A stretch of 64,000 nt of DNA from Synaphobranchus kaupii (taxonomy: Eukaryota; Chordata; Actinopteri; Anguilliformes; Synaphobranchidae). Shown here piece by piece: positions 1 through 13,800 of this stretch (position 1 is the stretch's first letter; every line of letters starts with the position of its first letter). Location: contig CM056395.1 in NCBI GenBank assembly GCA_029718625.1, positions 19,742,309 through 19,806,308 of the forward strand, written 5' to 3'. The notes under the pieces were generated by a model. It was not told where the DNA came from, did no database searches, and saw only the letters and a list, made by a program, of their open reading frames with translations. The position numbers and the translations under genes are program-made.

Positions 1-1737
1 CTACAACGGCAGCCCCCACTACAACTCCAGCCCCCACTACAACAGCAGCCCCCACTACAACTGCAGCCCCCACTACAACAGCAGCCCCCACTACCACTGC
101 AGCCCCCACTACAACTGCAGCCATGACTACAACTGCAGCCCCCACTACAACAGAAGCACCCACTACAACTGCAGCCCCGACTACAACAGCAGCACCCACT
201 ACAACTGCTGCCCCGATTACAACTGCAGCCCCCACTACAACAGCACCCCCCACTACAACTGCAGCCTCCACTACAACAGCAGCCCCCACTACAACTGCAG
301 CCCCGACTACAACAGCAGCTTCCACTACCACTGCAGCCCCCACTACAACTGCAGCCATGACTACAACTGCAGCCCCCACTACAACAGATGCACCCACTAC
401 AACTGCAGCCCCGACTACAACAGCAGCACCCACTACAACAGCAGCCCCCACTACAACTGCTGCCCCGACTACAACTGCAGCCCCCACTACAACAGCAGCC
501 CCCACTACAACTGCAGCCCCCACTACAACAGCAGCCCCCACTACTACTTCAGCCCCGACTACAACTGCAGCCCCCACTACAACAGCAGCCCCCACTACAA
601 CTGCAGTCCCCACTACAACGGCAGCCCCCACTACAACTCCAGCCCCCACTACAACAGCAGCCCCCACTACAACTGCAGCCCCCACTACAACAGCAGCCCC
701 CACTACAACTGCAGCCCTGACTACAACAGCAGCTTCCACTACCACTGCAGCCCCCACTACAACTGCAGCCATGACTACAACTGCAGCCCCCACTACAACA
801 GAAGCACCCATTACAACTGCAGCCCCGACTACAACAGCAGCACCCACTACAACTGCTGCCCCGATTACAACTGCAGCCCCCACTACAACAGCACCCCCCA
901 CTACAACTGCAGCCTCCACTACAACAGCAGCCCCCACTACAACTGCAGCCCCGACTACAACAGCAGATTCCACTACCACTGCAGCCCCCACTACAACTGC
1001 AGCCATGACTACAACTGCAGCCCCCACTACAACAGAAGCACCCACTACAACTGCAGCCCCGACTACAACAGCAGCACCCACTACAACAGCAGCCCCCACT
1101 ACAACTGCTGCCCCGACTACAACTGCAGCCCCCACTACAACAGCAGCCCCCACTACAACTGCAGCCCTGACTACAACAGCAGCTTCCACTACCACTGCAG
1201 CCCCCACTACAACTGCAGCCATGACTACAACTGCAGCCCCCACTACAACAGAAGCACCCACTACAACTGCAGCCCAGACTACAACAGCAGCACCCACTAC
1301 AACTGCTGCCCCGACTACAACTGCAGCCTCCACTACAACAGCAGCCCCCACTACAACTGCAGCCCCGACTACAACTGCAGCTGCCACTACAACAGCAGCC
1401 CCCACTACAACTGCAGCCCCCACTACAACAGCAGCCCCCACTACAACTGCAGCCCCCACTACAACAGCAGCCCCCACTACAACTGCAGCCCCCACTACAA
1501 CTACAGCCCCCATTACAACAACAGCCCCCACTACAACTGCAGCCCTGAATACAACTGCAGCCCCCACTGCAATTGCATCCCCCACTACAACTGCAGCCCC
1601 CACTACAACAGCAGCCCCCACTACAACTGCAGCCCCCACTACAACTGCAGCTCCCACTACAACTGCAGCCCCGACTACATCTGCAGCCTCCAGTACAACT
1701 GCAGCTCCTACTACAACTGCAACCCCAACAACAATTC
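1..1737 (+). repeat. 18-bp coding minisatellite array 1 (AAPTTT)n, partial
   Basis: Tandem 18-bp unit GCAGCCCCCACTACAACT and variants, with ACA or ACT as the last Thr codon alternating so that a 36-bp dimer is common. About 96 units lie in the window. Each ACT-type unit boundary creates CTGCAG. The array continues past the left edge. Confidence 0.95.
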
Positions 1738-1892
1738 CAGCACTGACCACAACCATAGCTCCTGTGACATCTGCACCAGCCACAAACATTGTTATCATCG
1801 TGGTGTTCACCTCCACCGACAACTTCACAGCAGCCCTGGCAGATCCTAACTCCCAGGCTTTCATAGAAAGAGCAAAGCGTATCAAGGACCTG
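1..1892 (+). CDS. Mucin giant exon 1 (5' truncated by window): Thr array plus SEA N-terminal part
   Basis: The frame is open from base 3 to the splice donor at 1893 (CTG|GTGAGT, phase 0), so the exon continues upstream of the window. The ATG at 123 is only an internal Met of a variant repeat unit, not a start. Bases 1 to about 1737 are AAPTTT units. The tail has a non-repetitive linker (PALTTTIAPVTSAPA) and then the first part of a SEA domain: a hydrophobic strand (NIVIIVVFTST), DNFTAALADPNSQAF and an amphipathic ERAKRIKDL. Unlike the next four copies it has Glu instead of Asp before Arg-Ala-Lys. If the intron is retained, translation stops after seven residues (TAA at 1914-1916). Confidence 0.9.
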
Positions 1893-4800
1893 GTGAGTCT
1901 GAACCAGCTAATCTAAATTAGCACAGAGTGAACAACGAGACTTCTTGTTTAGTCCTGTTCTTAAGACCAAGCCAACATGTACTTTATATATTGTAGTTTG
2001 GTACTTTTGGAATGAAGACACAACAATTAAAAATAGTTTCTGACAGTTTAAAAAAAAAAAAATCATTCTTCTATTTTCAGCTGGAGCCCATCTACAGAAA
2101 TCAATTTTCTTCCTTTGTGAGCCTGACCGTCATAGTTTTCAGGTACTTTCAGATTTATACATTTTCTGTGTGTGGTTGAGTGTGTGTGGGTGCTTGCCTG
2201 CTGGCAAGCGTGTGTTTTTGCGTGTTTGTGTTTCAGTAGTTTTTATGTGGGTGTGAACACACATTTCTGCAAAAAAATATTAAACGTGTGATTTACATGT
2301 ATGTTCTTTTCTAGGCAAGGATCAGTTATCACAGAAGCACAGCTGGCTTTCAGTAATACAAGTTCAACACCCAGTGATGCTGAGGTGGTCAGCACCCTGT
2401 CAAATGCAACACAAAATACAAATGTAACGGAGCTCAATATTGATTCGACCTCTATTACAGTCAATCCAGTAGTAGCCCCCACTACAACAGCAGCCCCCAC
2501 TACAACTGCTGCCCCGACTACAACAGCAGCCTCCACTACAACAGCAGCCCCCACTACAACTGCAGCCCCGACTACAACAGCAGCCTCCACTACAACTGTA
2601 GCGCCCACTACAACAGCAGCCCCCACTACAACTGCTGCCCCGACTACAACTGCAGCCCCCACTACAACAGCAGCCCCCACTACAACTGCAGCCCCCACTA
2701 CAACAGCAGCACCCACTACAACTGCAGCCCCGACTACAACAGCAGCCTCCACTACAACTGCAGCCCCCACTACAACTGCAGCCCCGACTACAACAGCAGC
2801 CTCCACTACAACTGTAGCCCCCACTACAACAGCAGCCCCGACTACAACTGTTGCCCCGACTACGACTGCAGTCCGCACTACAACAGCAGCCCCCACTACA
2901 ACTGCCACCCCCATTACAAATGCAGCTTCCACTACAACTGCAGCTCCTACTACAACTGCAGCCCCCACTACAACAGCAGCCCCCACTACAACTGCAGCCC
3001 CCACTACAACAGCAGCCCCCACTACAACTGCAGCCCCCACTACAACAGCAGCCCCCACTACTACTTCAGCCCCGACTACAACTGCAGCCCCCACTGCAAC
3101 AGCAGCCCCCACTACAACAGCAGCCCCCACTACAACTACAGTCCCCAATACAACGGCAGCCCCGACTACAACTCCAGCCCCCACTACAACAGCAGCCCCC
3201 ACTATAAATGCAGCCCCCACTACAACAGCAGCCCCCACTACAACTGCAGCCCCCACTACAACTACAGCCCCCACTACAACAGCAGCCCCCACTACAACAA
3301 CAGTCCCCACTACAACTGCAGCCCTGAATACAACTGCAGCCCCCACTGCAATTGCAGCCCCCACTACAACTGCAGCGCCCACTACTACAGCAGCCCCCAC
3401 TACCACTGCAGCCCCCACTACAACAGCAGCCCCCACTACAACTGCAGCTTCCACTACAACTGCAGCTCCTACTACAACTGCAGCCCCCACTACAACTGCA
3501 GCCCCGACTACAACTGCAGCCCCGACTACATCTGCAGCCCCCACTACAACAGCAGCCCCCACTACAACTGCAGCCCCCACTACAACAGCAGCCCCGACTA
3601 CAACTGTTGCCCCGACAATGACTGCAGTCCCCAGTACAACAGCAGCCCCCACTACAACTGCAGCCCCGACTACAACTGCAGCCCCCACTACAACAGCAGC
3701 CCCCACTACAACTGCAGCCCCCACTACAACAGCAGCACCCACTACAACTGCAGCCCCGACTACAACAGCAGCCTCCACTACAACTGCAGCCCCCACTACA
3801 ACTGCAGCCCCGACTACAACAGCAGCCTCCACTACAACTGTAGCCCCCACTACAACAGCAGCCCCGACTACAACTGTTGCCCCGACTACGACTGCAGTCC
3901 GCACTACAACAGCAGCCCCCACTACAACTGCCACCCCCATTACAAATGCAGCTTCCACTACAACTGCAGCTCCTACTACAACTGCAGCCCCCACTACAAC
4001 AGCAGCCCCCACTACAACTGCAGCCCCCACTACAACAGCAGCCCCCACTACAACAGCAGCCCCCACTACAACTGCAGCCCCCACTACAACAGCAGCCCCC
4101 ACTACTACTTCAGCCCCGACTACAACTGCAGCCCCCACTGCAACAGCAGCCCCCACTACAACAGCAGCCCCCACTACAACTGCAGTCCCCACTACAACGG
4201 CAGCCCCCACTACAACTCCAGCCCCCACTACAACAGCAGCCCCCACTATAAATGCAGCCCCCACTACAACAGCAGCCCCCACTACAACTGCAGCCCCCAC
4301 TACAACTACAGCCCCCACTACAACAGCAGCCCCCACTACAACAACAGTCCCCACTACAACTGCAGCCCTGAATACAACTGCAGCCCCCACTGCAATTGCA
4401 GCCCCCACTACAACTGCAGCGCCCACTACTACAGCAGCCCCCACTACCACTGCAGCCCCCACTACAACAGCAGCCCCCACTACAACTGCAGCTTCCACTA
4501 CAACTGCAGCTCCTACTACAACTGCAGCCCCCACTACAACTGCAGCCCCGACTACAACTGCAGCCCCGACTACATCTGCAGCCCCCACTACAACAGCAGC
4601 CCCCACTACAACTGCAGCCCCCACTACAACAGCAGCCCCGACTACAACTGTTGCCCCGACAATGACTGCAGTCCCCAGTACAACAGCAGCCCCCACTACA
4701 ACTGCAGCCCCGACTACAACTGCAGCTGCCACTACAACAGCAGCCCCCACTACAACTGCAGCCCCCACTACAACTGCAGATTCCACTACCACTGCAGCCC

Positions 4801-7800
4801 CCATTACAACTGCAGCCATGACTACAACTGCAGCCCCCACTACAACAGAAGCACCCACTACAACAGCAGCCCCCACTACAACTGCTGCCCCGACTACAAC
4901 TGCAGCCCCCACTACAACAGCAGCCCCCTCTACAACTGCAGCCCTGACTACAACAGCAGCTTCCACTACCACTGCAGCCCCCACTACAACTGCAGCCAAG
5001 ACTACAACTGCAGCCCCCACTACAACAGCAGCACCCACTACAACTGCAGCCCCGACTACAACAGCAGCCTCCACTACAACTGCAGCCCCCACTACAACTG
5101 CAACCCCGACTACAACAGCAGCCTCCACTACAACTGTAGCCCCCACTACAACAGCAGCCCCGACTACAACTGTTGCCCCGACTACGACTGCAGTCCGCAC
5201 TACAACAGCAGCCCCCACTACAACTGCCGCCCCCATTACAACTGCAGCTTCCACTACAACTGCAGCTCCTACTACAACTGCAGCCCCCACTACAACAGCA
5301 GCCCCCACTACAACTGCAGCCCCCACTACAACAGCAGCCCCCACTACAACTGCAGCCCCCACTACAACAGCAGCCCCCACTACTACTTCAGCCCCGACTA
5401 CAACTGCAGCCCCCACTGCAACAGCAGCCCCCACTACAACAGCAGCCCCCACTACAACTCCAACCCCCACTACAACAGCAGCCCCCACTACAACTGCAGC
5501 CCCCACTACAACAGCAGCCCCCACTACAACTGCAGCCCTGACTACAACAGCAGCTTCCACTACCACTGCAGCCCCCACTACAACTGCAGCCATGACTACA
5601 ACTGCAGCCCCCACTACAACAGAAGCACCCACTACAACTGCAGCCCCGACTACAACAGCAGCACCCACTACAACTGCTGCCCCGATTACAACTGCAGCCC
5701 CCACTACAACAGCACCCCCCACTACAACTGTAGCCTCCACTACAACAGCAGCCCCCACTACAACTGCAGCCCCGACTACAACAGCAGCTTCCACTACCAC
5801 TGCAGCCCCCACTACAACTGCAGCCATGACTACAACTGCAGCCCCCACTACAACAGAAGCACCCACTACAACTGCAGCCCCGACTACAACAGCAGCACCC
5901 ACTACAACAGCAGCCCCCACTACAACTGCTGCCCCGACTACAACTGCAGCCCCCACTACAACAGCAGCCCCCACTACAACTGCAGCCCTGACTACAACAA
6001 CAGCTTCCACTAACACTGCAGCCCCCACTACAACTGCAGCCATGACTACAACTGCAGCCCCCACTACAACAGAAGCACCCACTACAACTGCAGCCCCGAC
6101 TACAACAGCAGCACCCACTACAACTGCTGCCCCGACTACAACTGCAGCCCCCACTACAACTGCAGCCCCCACTACAACTGCAGCCCCCACTACAACTGCA
6201 GCTCCCACTACAACTGCAGCCCCGACTACATCTGCAGCCTCCAGTACAACTGCAGCTCCTACTACAACTGCAACCCCAACAACAATTCCAGCACTGACCA
6301 CAACCATAGCTCCTGTGACATCTGCACCAGCCACAAACATTGTTATCATCGTGGTGTTCACCTCCACCGACAACTTCACAGCAGCCCTGGCAGATCCTAA
6401 CTCCCAGGCTTTCATAGATAGAGCAAAGCGTATCAAGGACCTGGTGAGTCTGAACCAGCTAATCTAAATTAGCACAGAGTGAACAATGAGACTTCTTCTT
6501 TAGTCCTGTTCTTAAGACCAAGCCAACATGTACTTTATATATTGTAGTTTTGTACTTTTGGAATGAAGACACAACAATTAAAAATAGTTTCTGACAGTTT
6601 AAAAAAAAAAAAATCATTCTTCTATTTTCAGCTGGAGCCCATCTACAGAAATCAATTTTCTTCCTTTGTGAGCCTGACCGTCATAGTTTTCAGGTACTTT
6701 CAGATTTATACATTTTCTGTGTGTGGTTGAGTGTGTGTGGGTGCTTGCCTGCTGGCAAGCGTGTGTGTTTGCGTGTTTGTGTTTCAGTAGTTTTTATGTG
6801 GGTGTGAACACACATTTCTGCAAAAAAATATTAAACGTGTGATTTACATGTATGTTCTTTTCTAGGCAAGGATCAGTTATCACAGAAGCACAGCTGGCTT
6901 TCAGTAATACAAGTTCAACACCCAGTGATGCTGAGGTGGTCAGCACCCTGTCAAATGCAACACAAAATACAAATGTAACGGAGCTCAATATTGATTCGAC
7001 CTCTATTACAGTCAATCCAGTAGTAGCCCCCACTACAACAGCAGCCCCCACTACAACTGCTGCCCCGACTACAACAGCAGCCTCCACTACAACAGCAGCC
7101 CCCACTACAACTGCAGCCCCGACTACAACAGCAGCCTCCACTACAACTGTAGCCCCCACTACAACAGCAGCCCCCACTACAACTGCTGCCCCGACTACAA
7201 CTGCAGCCCCCACTACAACAGCAGCCCCCACTACAACTGCAGCCCTGACTACAACAGCAGCTTCCACTACCACTGCAGCCCCCACTACAACTGCAGCCAT
7301 GACTACAACTGCAGCCCCCACTACAACAGCAGCACCCACTACAACTGCAGCCCCGACTACAACAGCAGCCTCCACTACAACTGCAGCCCCCACTACAACA
7401 GCAGCCCCGACTACAACTGTCGCCCCGACTACGACTGCAGTCCGCACTACAACAGCAGCCCCCACTACAACTGTTGCCCCGACTACGACTGCAGTCCGCA
7501 CTACAACAGCAGCCCCCACTACAACTGCCGCCCCCATTACAACTGCAGCTTCCACTACAACTGCAGCTCCTACTACAACTGTTGCCCCGACTACGACTGC
7601 AGTCCGCACTACAACAGCAGCCCCCACTACAACTGCCGCCCCGACTACAACTGCAGCCCCCACTGCAACAGCAGCCCCCACTACAACAGCAGCCCCGACT
7701 ACAACAGCAGCCTCCACTACAACTGTAGCCCCCACTACAACAGCAGCCCCCACTACAACTGCAGCCCCCACTACAACAGCAGCCCCCACTACTACTTCAG

Positions 7801-10800
7801 CCCCGACTACAACTGCAGCCCCCACTACAACAGCAGCACCCACTACAACTGCAGCCCCGACTACAACAGCAGCCTCCACTACAACTGCAGCCCCCACTAC
7901 AACTGCAGCCCCGACTACAACAGCAGCCTCCACTACAACTGTAGCCCCCACTACAACAGCAGCCCCGACTACAACTGTTGCCCCGACTACGACTGCTGTC
8001 CGCACTACAACAGCAGCCCCCACTACAACTGTTGCCCCGACAACGACTGCAGTCCCCAGTACAACAGCAGCCCCCACTACAACTGCAGCCCCGACTACAA
8101 CTGCAGCTGCCACTACAACTGCAGCCCCCACTACAACTGCAGCCCCCACTACAACTGCAGATTCCACTACCACTGCAGCCCCCATTACAACTGCAGCCAT
8201 GACTACAACTGCAGCCCCCACTACAACAGAAGCACCCACTACAACAGCAGCCCCCACTACAACTGCTGCCCCGACTACAACTGCAGCCCCCACTACAACT
8301 GCAGTCCCGACTACAACAGCAGCTTCCACTACCACTGCAGCCCCCACTACAACTGCAGCCATGACTACAACTGCAGCCCCCACTACAACAGAAGCACCCA
8401 CTACAACTGCAGCCCCGACTACAACAGCAGCACCCACTACAACAGCAGCCCCCACTACAACTGCTGCCCCGACTACAACTGCAGCCCCCACTACAACAGC
8501 AGCCCCCACTACAACTGCAGCCCTGACTACAACAGCAGCTTCCACTACCACTGCAGCCCCCACTACAACTGCAGCCATGACTACAACTGCAGCCCCCACT
8601 ACAACAGAAGCACCCACTACAACTGCAGCCCCGACTACAACAGCAGCACCCACTACAACTGCTGCCCCGACTACAACTGCAGCCTCCACTACAACAGCAG
8701 CCCCCACTACAACTGCAGCCCCGACTACAACTGCAGCTGCCACTACAACAGCAGCCCCCACTACAACTGCAGCCCCCACTACAACAGCAGCCCCCACTAC
8801 AACTGCAGCCCCCACTACAACAGCAGCCCCCACTACAACTGCAGCCCCCACTACAACAGCAGCCCCCACTACAACTACAGCCCCCATTACAACAGCAGCC
8901 CCCACTACAACAACAGCCCCCACTACAACTGCAGCCCCGACTACAACAGCAGCCTCCACTACAACTGTAGCCCCCACTACAACAGCAGCCCCCACTACAA
9001 CTGCTGCCCCGACTACAACTGCAGCCCCCACTACAACAGCAGCCCCCACTACAACTGCAGCCCCGACTACAACAGCAGCCTCCACTACAACTGCAGCCCC
9101 GACTACAACAGCAGCCTCCACTACAACTGTAGCCCCCACTACAACAGCAGCCCCGACTACAACTGTTGCCCCGAATACGACTGCAGTCCGCACTACAACA
9201 GCAGCCCCCACTACAACTGTTGCCCCGACAACGACTGCAGTCCCCAGTACAACAGCAGCCCCCACTACAACTGCAGCCCCGACTACAACTGCAGCTGCCA
9301 CTACAGCAGCAGCCCCCACTACAACTGCAGCCCCCACTACAACTGCAGATTCCACTACCACTGCAGCCCCCATTACAACTGCAGCCATGACTACAACTGC
9401 AGCCCCCACTACAACAGAAGCACCCACTACAACAGCAGCCCCCACTACAACTGCTGTCCCGACTACAACTGCAGCCCCCACTACAACAGCAGCCCCCACT
9501 ACAACTGCAGCCCTGACTACAACAGCACCTTCCACTACCACTGCAGCCCCCACTACAACTGCAGCCATGACTACAACTGCAGCCCCCACTACAACAGCAG
9601 CACCCACTACAACTGCAGCCCCGACTACAACAGCAGCCCCCACTACAACTGCAGCCCCGACTACAACAGCAGCCTCCACTACAACTGTAGCCCCCACTAC
9701 AACAGCAGCCCCGACTACAACTGTTGCCCCGACTACGACTGCAGTCCGCACTACAACAGCAGCCCCCACTACAACTGCCGCCCCCATTACAACTGCAGCT
9801 TCCACTACAACTGCAGCTCCTACTACAACTGCAGCCCCCACTACAACAGCAGCCCCCACTACAACTGCAGCCCCCACTACAACAGCAGCCCCCACTACAA
9901 CTGCAGCCCCCACTACAACAGCAGCCCCCACTACTACTTCAGCCCCGACTACAACTGCAGCCCCCACTGCAACAGCAGCCCCCACTACAACAGCAGCCCC
10001 CACTACAACTGCAGTCCCCACTACAATGGCAGCCCCCACTACAACTCCAGCCCCCACTACAACAGCAGCCCCCACTACAACTGCAGCCCCCACTACAACA
10101 GCAGCCCCCACTACAACTGCAGCCCTGACTACAACAGCAGCTTCCACTACCACTGCAGCCCCCACTACAACAGCACCCCCCACTACAACTGCAGCCTCCA
10201 CTACAACAGCAGCCCCCACTACAACTGCAGCCCCGACTACAACAGCAGCTTCCACTACCACTGCAGCCCCCACTACAACTGCAGCCATGACTACAACTGC
10301 AGCCCCCACTACAACAGAAGCACCCACTACAACTGCAGCCCCGACTACAACAGCAGCACCCACTACAACAGCAGCCCCCACTACAACTGCTGCCCCGACT
10401 ACAACTGCAGCCCACACTACAACAGCAGCCCCCACTACAACTGCAGCCCTGACTACAACAGCAGCTTCCACTACCACTGCAGCCCCCACTACAACTGCAG
10501 CCATGACTACAACTGCAGCTCCCACTACAACAGAAGCACCCACTACAACTGCAGCCCCGACTACAACAGCAGCACCCACTACAACAGCAGCCCCCACTAC
10601 AACTGCTGCCCCGACTACAACTGCAGCCCCCACTACAACAGCAGCCCCCACTACAACTGCAGCCCTGACTACAACAGCAGCTTCCACTACCACTGCAGCC
10701 CCCACTACAACTGCAGCCATGACTACAACTGCAGCCCCCACTACAACAGAAGCACCCACTACAACTGCAGCCCCGACTACAACAGCAGCACCCACTACAA

Positions 10801-13800
10801 CTGCTGCCCCGACTACAACTGCAGCCTCCACTACAACAGCAGCCCCCACTACAACTGCAGCCCCGACTACAACTGCAGCTGCCACTACAACAGCAGCCCC
10901 CACTACAACTGCAGCCCCCACTACAACAGCAGCCCCCACTACAACTGCAGCCCCCACTACAACAGCAGCCCCCACTACAACTGCAGCCCCCACTACAACA
11001 GCAGCCCCCACTACAACTACAGCCCCCATTACAACAGCAGCCCCCACTACAACAACAGCCCCCACTACAACTGCAGCCCCGACTACAACAGCAGCCTCCA
11101 CTACAACTGTAGCCCCCACTACAACAGCAGCCCCCACTACAACTGCTGCCCCGACTACAACTGCAGCCCCCACTACAACAGCAGCCCCCACTACAACTGC
11201 AGCCCCGACTACAACAGCAGCCTCCACTACAACTGCAGCCCCGACTACAACAGCAGCCTCCACTACAACTGTAGCCCCCACTACAACAGCAGCCCCGACT
11301 ACAACTGTTGCCCCGAATACGACTGCAGTCCGCACTACAACAGCAGCCCCCACTACAACTGTTGCCCCGACAACGACTGCAGTCCCCAGTACAACAGCAG
11401 CCCCCACTACAACTGCAGCCCCGACTACAACTGCAGCTGCCACTACAGCAGCAGCCCCCACTACAACTGCAGCCCCCACTACAACTGCAGATTCCACTAC
11501 CACTGCAGCCCCCATTACAACTGCAGCCATGACTACAACTGCAGCCCCCACTACAACAGAAGCACCCACTACAACAGCAGCCCCCACTACAACTGCTGTC
11601 CCGACTACAACTGCAGCCCCCACTACAACAGCAGCCCCCACTACAACTGCAGCCCTGACTACAACAGCACCTTCCACTACCACTGCAGCCCCCACTACAA
11701 CTGCAGCCATGACTACAACTGCAGCCCCCACTACAACAGCAGCACCCACTACAACTGCAGCCCCGACTACAACAGCAGCCCCCACTACAACTGCAGCCCC
11801 GACTACAACAGCAGCCTCCACTACAACTGTAGCCCCCACTACAACAGCAGCCCCGACTACAACTGTTGCCCCGACTACGACTGCAGTCCGCACTACAACA
11901 GCAGCCCCCACTACAACTGCCGCCCCCATTACAACTGCAGCTTCCACTACAACTGCAGCTCCTACTACAACTGCAGCCCCCACTACAACAGCAGCCCCCA
12001 CTACAACTGCAGCCCCCACTACAACAGCAGCCCCCACTACAACTGCAGCCCCCACTACAACAGCAGCCCCCACTACTACTTCAGCCCCGACTACAACTGC
12101 AGCCCCCACTGCAACAGCAGCCCCCACTACAACAGCAGCCCCCACTACAACTGCAGTCCCCACTACAATGGCAGCCCCCACTACAACTCCAGCCCCCACT
12201 ACAACAGCAGCCCCCACTACAACTGCAGCCCCCACTACAACAGCAGCCCCCACTACAACTGCAGCCCTGACTACAACAGCAGCTTCCACTACCACTGCAG
12301 CCCCCACTACAACAGCACCCCCCACTACAACTGCAGCCTCCACTACAACAGCAGCCCCCACTACAACTGCAGCCCCGACTACAACAGCAGCTTCCACTAC
12401 CACTGCAGCCCCCACTACAACTGCAGCCATGACTACAACTGCAGCCCCCACTACAACAGAAGCACCCACTACAACTGCAGCCCCGACTACAACAGCAGCA
12501 CCCACTACAACAGCAGCCCCCACTACAACTGCTGCCCCGACTACAACTGCAGCCCACACTACAACAGCAGCCCCCACTACAACTGCAGCCCTGACTACAA
12601 CAGCAGCTTCCACTACCACTGCAGCCCCCACTACAACTGCAGCCATGACTACAACTGCAGCTCCCACTACAACAGAAGCACCCACTACAACTGCAGCCCC
12701 GACTACAACAGCAGCACCCACTACAACTGCTGCCCCGACTACAACTGCAGCCTCCACTACAACAGCAGCCCCCACTACAACTGCAGCCCCGACTACAACT
12801 GCAGCTGCCACTACAACAGCAGCCCCCACTACAACTGCAGCCCCCACTACAACAGCACCCCCCACTACAACTGCAGCCTCCACTACAACAGCAGCCCCCA
12901 CTACAACTGCAGCCCCGACTACAACAGCAGCTTCCACTACCACTGCAGCCCCCACTACAACTGCAGCCATGACTACAACTGCAGCCCCCACTACAACAGA
13001 AGCACCCACTACAACTGCAGCCCCGACTACAACAGCAGCACCCACTACAACAGCAGGCCCCACTACAACTGCTGCCCCGACTACAACTGCAGCCCCCACT
13101 ACAACAGCAGCCCCCACTACAACTGCAGCCCTGACTACAACAGCAGCTTCCACTACCACTGCAGCCCCCACTACAACTGCAGCCATGACTACAACTGCAG
13201 CTCCCACTACAACAGAAGCACCCACTACAACTGCAGCCCCGACTACAACAGCAGCACCCACTACAACTGCAGCCCCCACTACTGCAGCCCCCACTACAAC
13301 TGCAGCCTCCACTACAACAGCAGCCCCCACTACAACTGCAGCCCCGACTACAACTGCAGCCTCCACTACAACAGCAGCCCCCACTACAACTGCAGCCCCG
13401 ACTACAACTGCTGCCCCGACTACAACAGCAGCCTCCACTACAACAGCAGCCCCCACTACAACTGCAGCCCCGACTACAACAGCAGCCTCCACTACAACTG
13501 TAGCCCCCACTACAACAGCAGCCCCCACTACAACTGCTGCCCCGACTACAACTGCAGCCCCCACTACAACAGCAGCCCCCACTACAACTGCAGCCCCCAC
13601 TACAACAGCAGCACCCACTACAACTGCAGCCCCGACTACAACAGCAGCCTCCACTACAACTGCAGCCCCCACTACAACTGCAGCCCCGACGACAACAGCA
13701 GCCTCCACTACAACTGTAGCCCCCACTACAACAGCAGCCCCGACTACAACTGCAGCCCCCACTACAACAGCAGCACCCACTACAACTGCAGCCCCGACTA

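Noticed and set aside
388..720. Plus-strand ORFs of the Gln-Pro-Pro-Leu-Gln-Leu-Gln type in a second frame
   Set aside because: Shadow frames of the same repeat unit; they start and end wherever a variant unit happens to make an ATG or stop.
2301..2315. ATG starts giving Met-Phe-Phe-Ser-Arg-Gln-Gly-Ser at each giant exon
   Set aside because: The ATG lies in the intron upstream of a proper TTTTCTAG acceptor; phase and SEA continuity require splicing, not a new gene start.
2243..6436. Minus-strand ORFs opposite the arrays (Val-Val-Gly-Ala-Ala type)
   Set aside because: They are the reverse reading of the stop-free 18-bp unit, cross the splice sites of the + strand gene and have no independent start, domain or splice logic.
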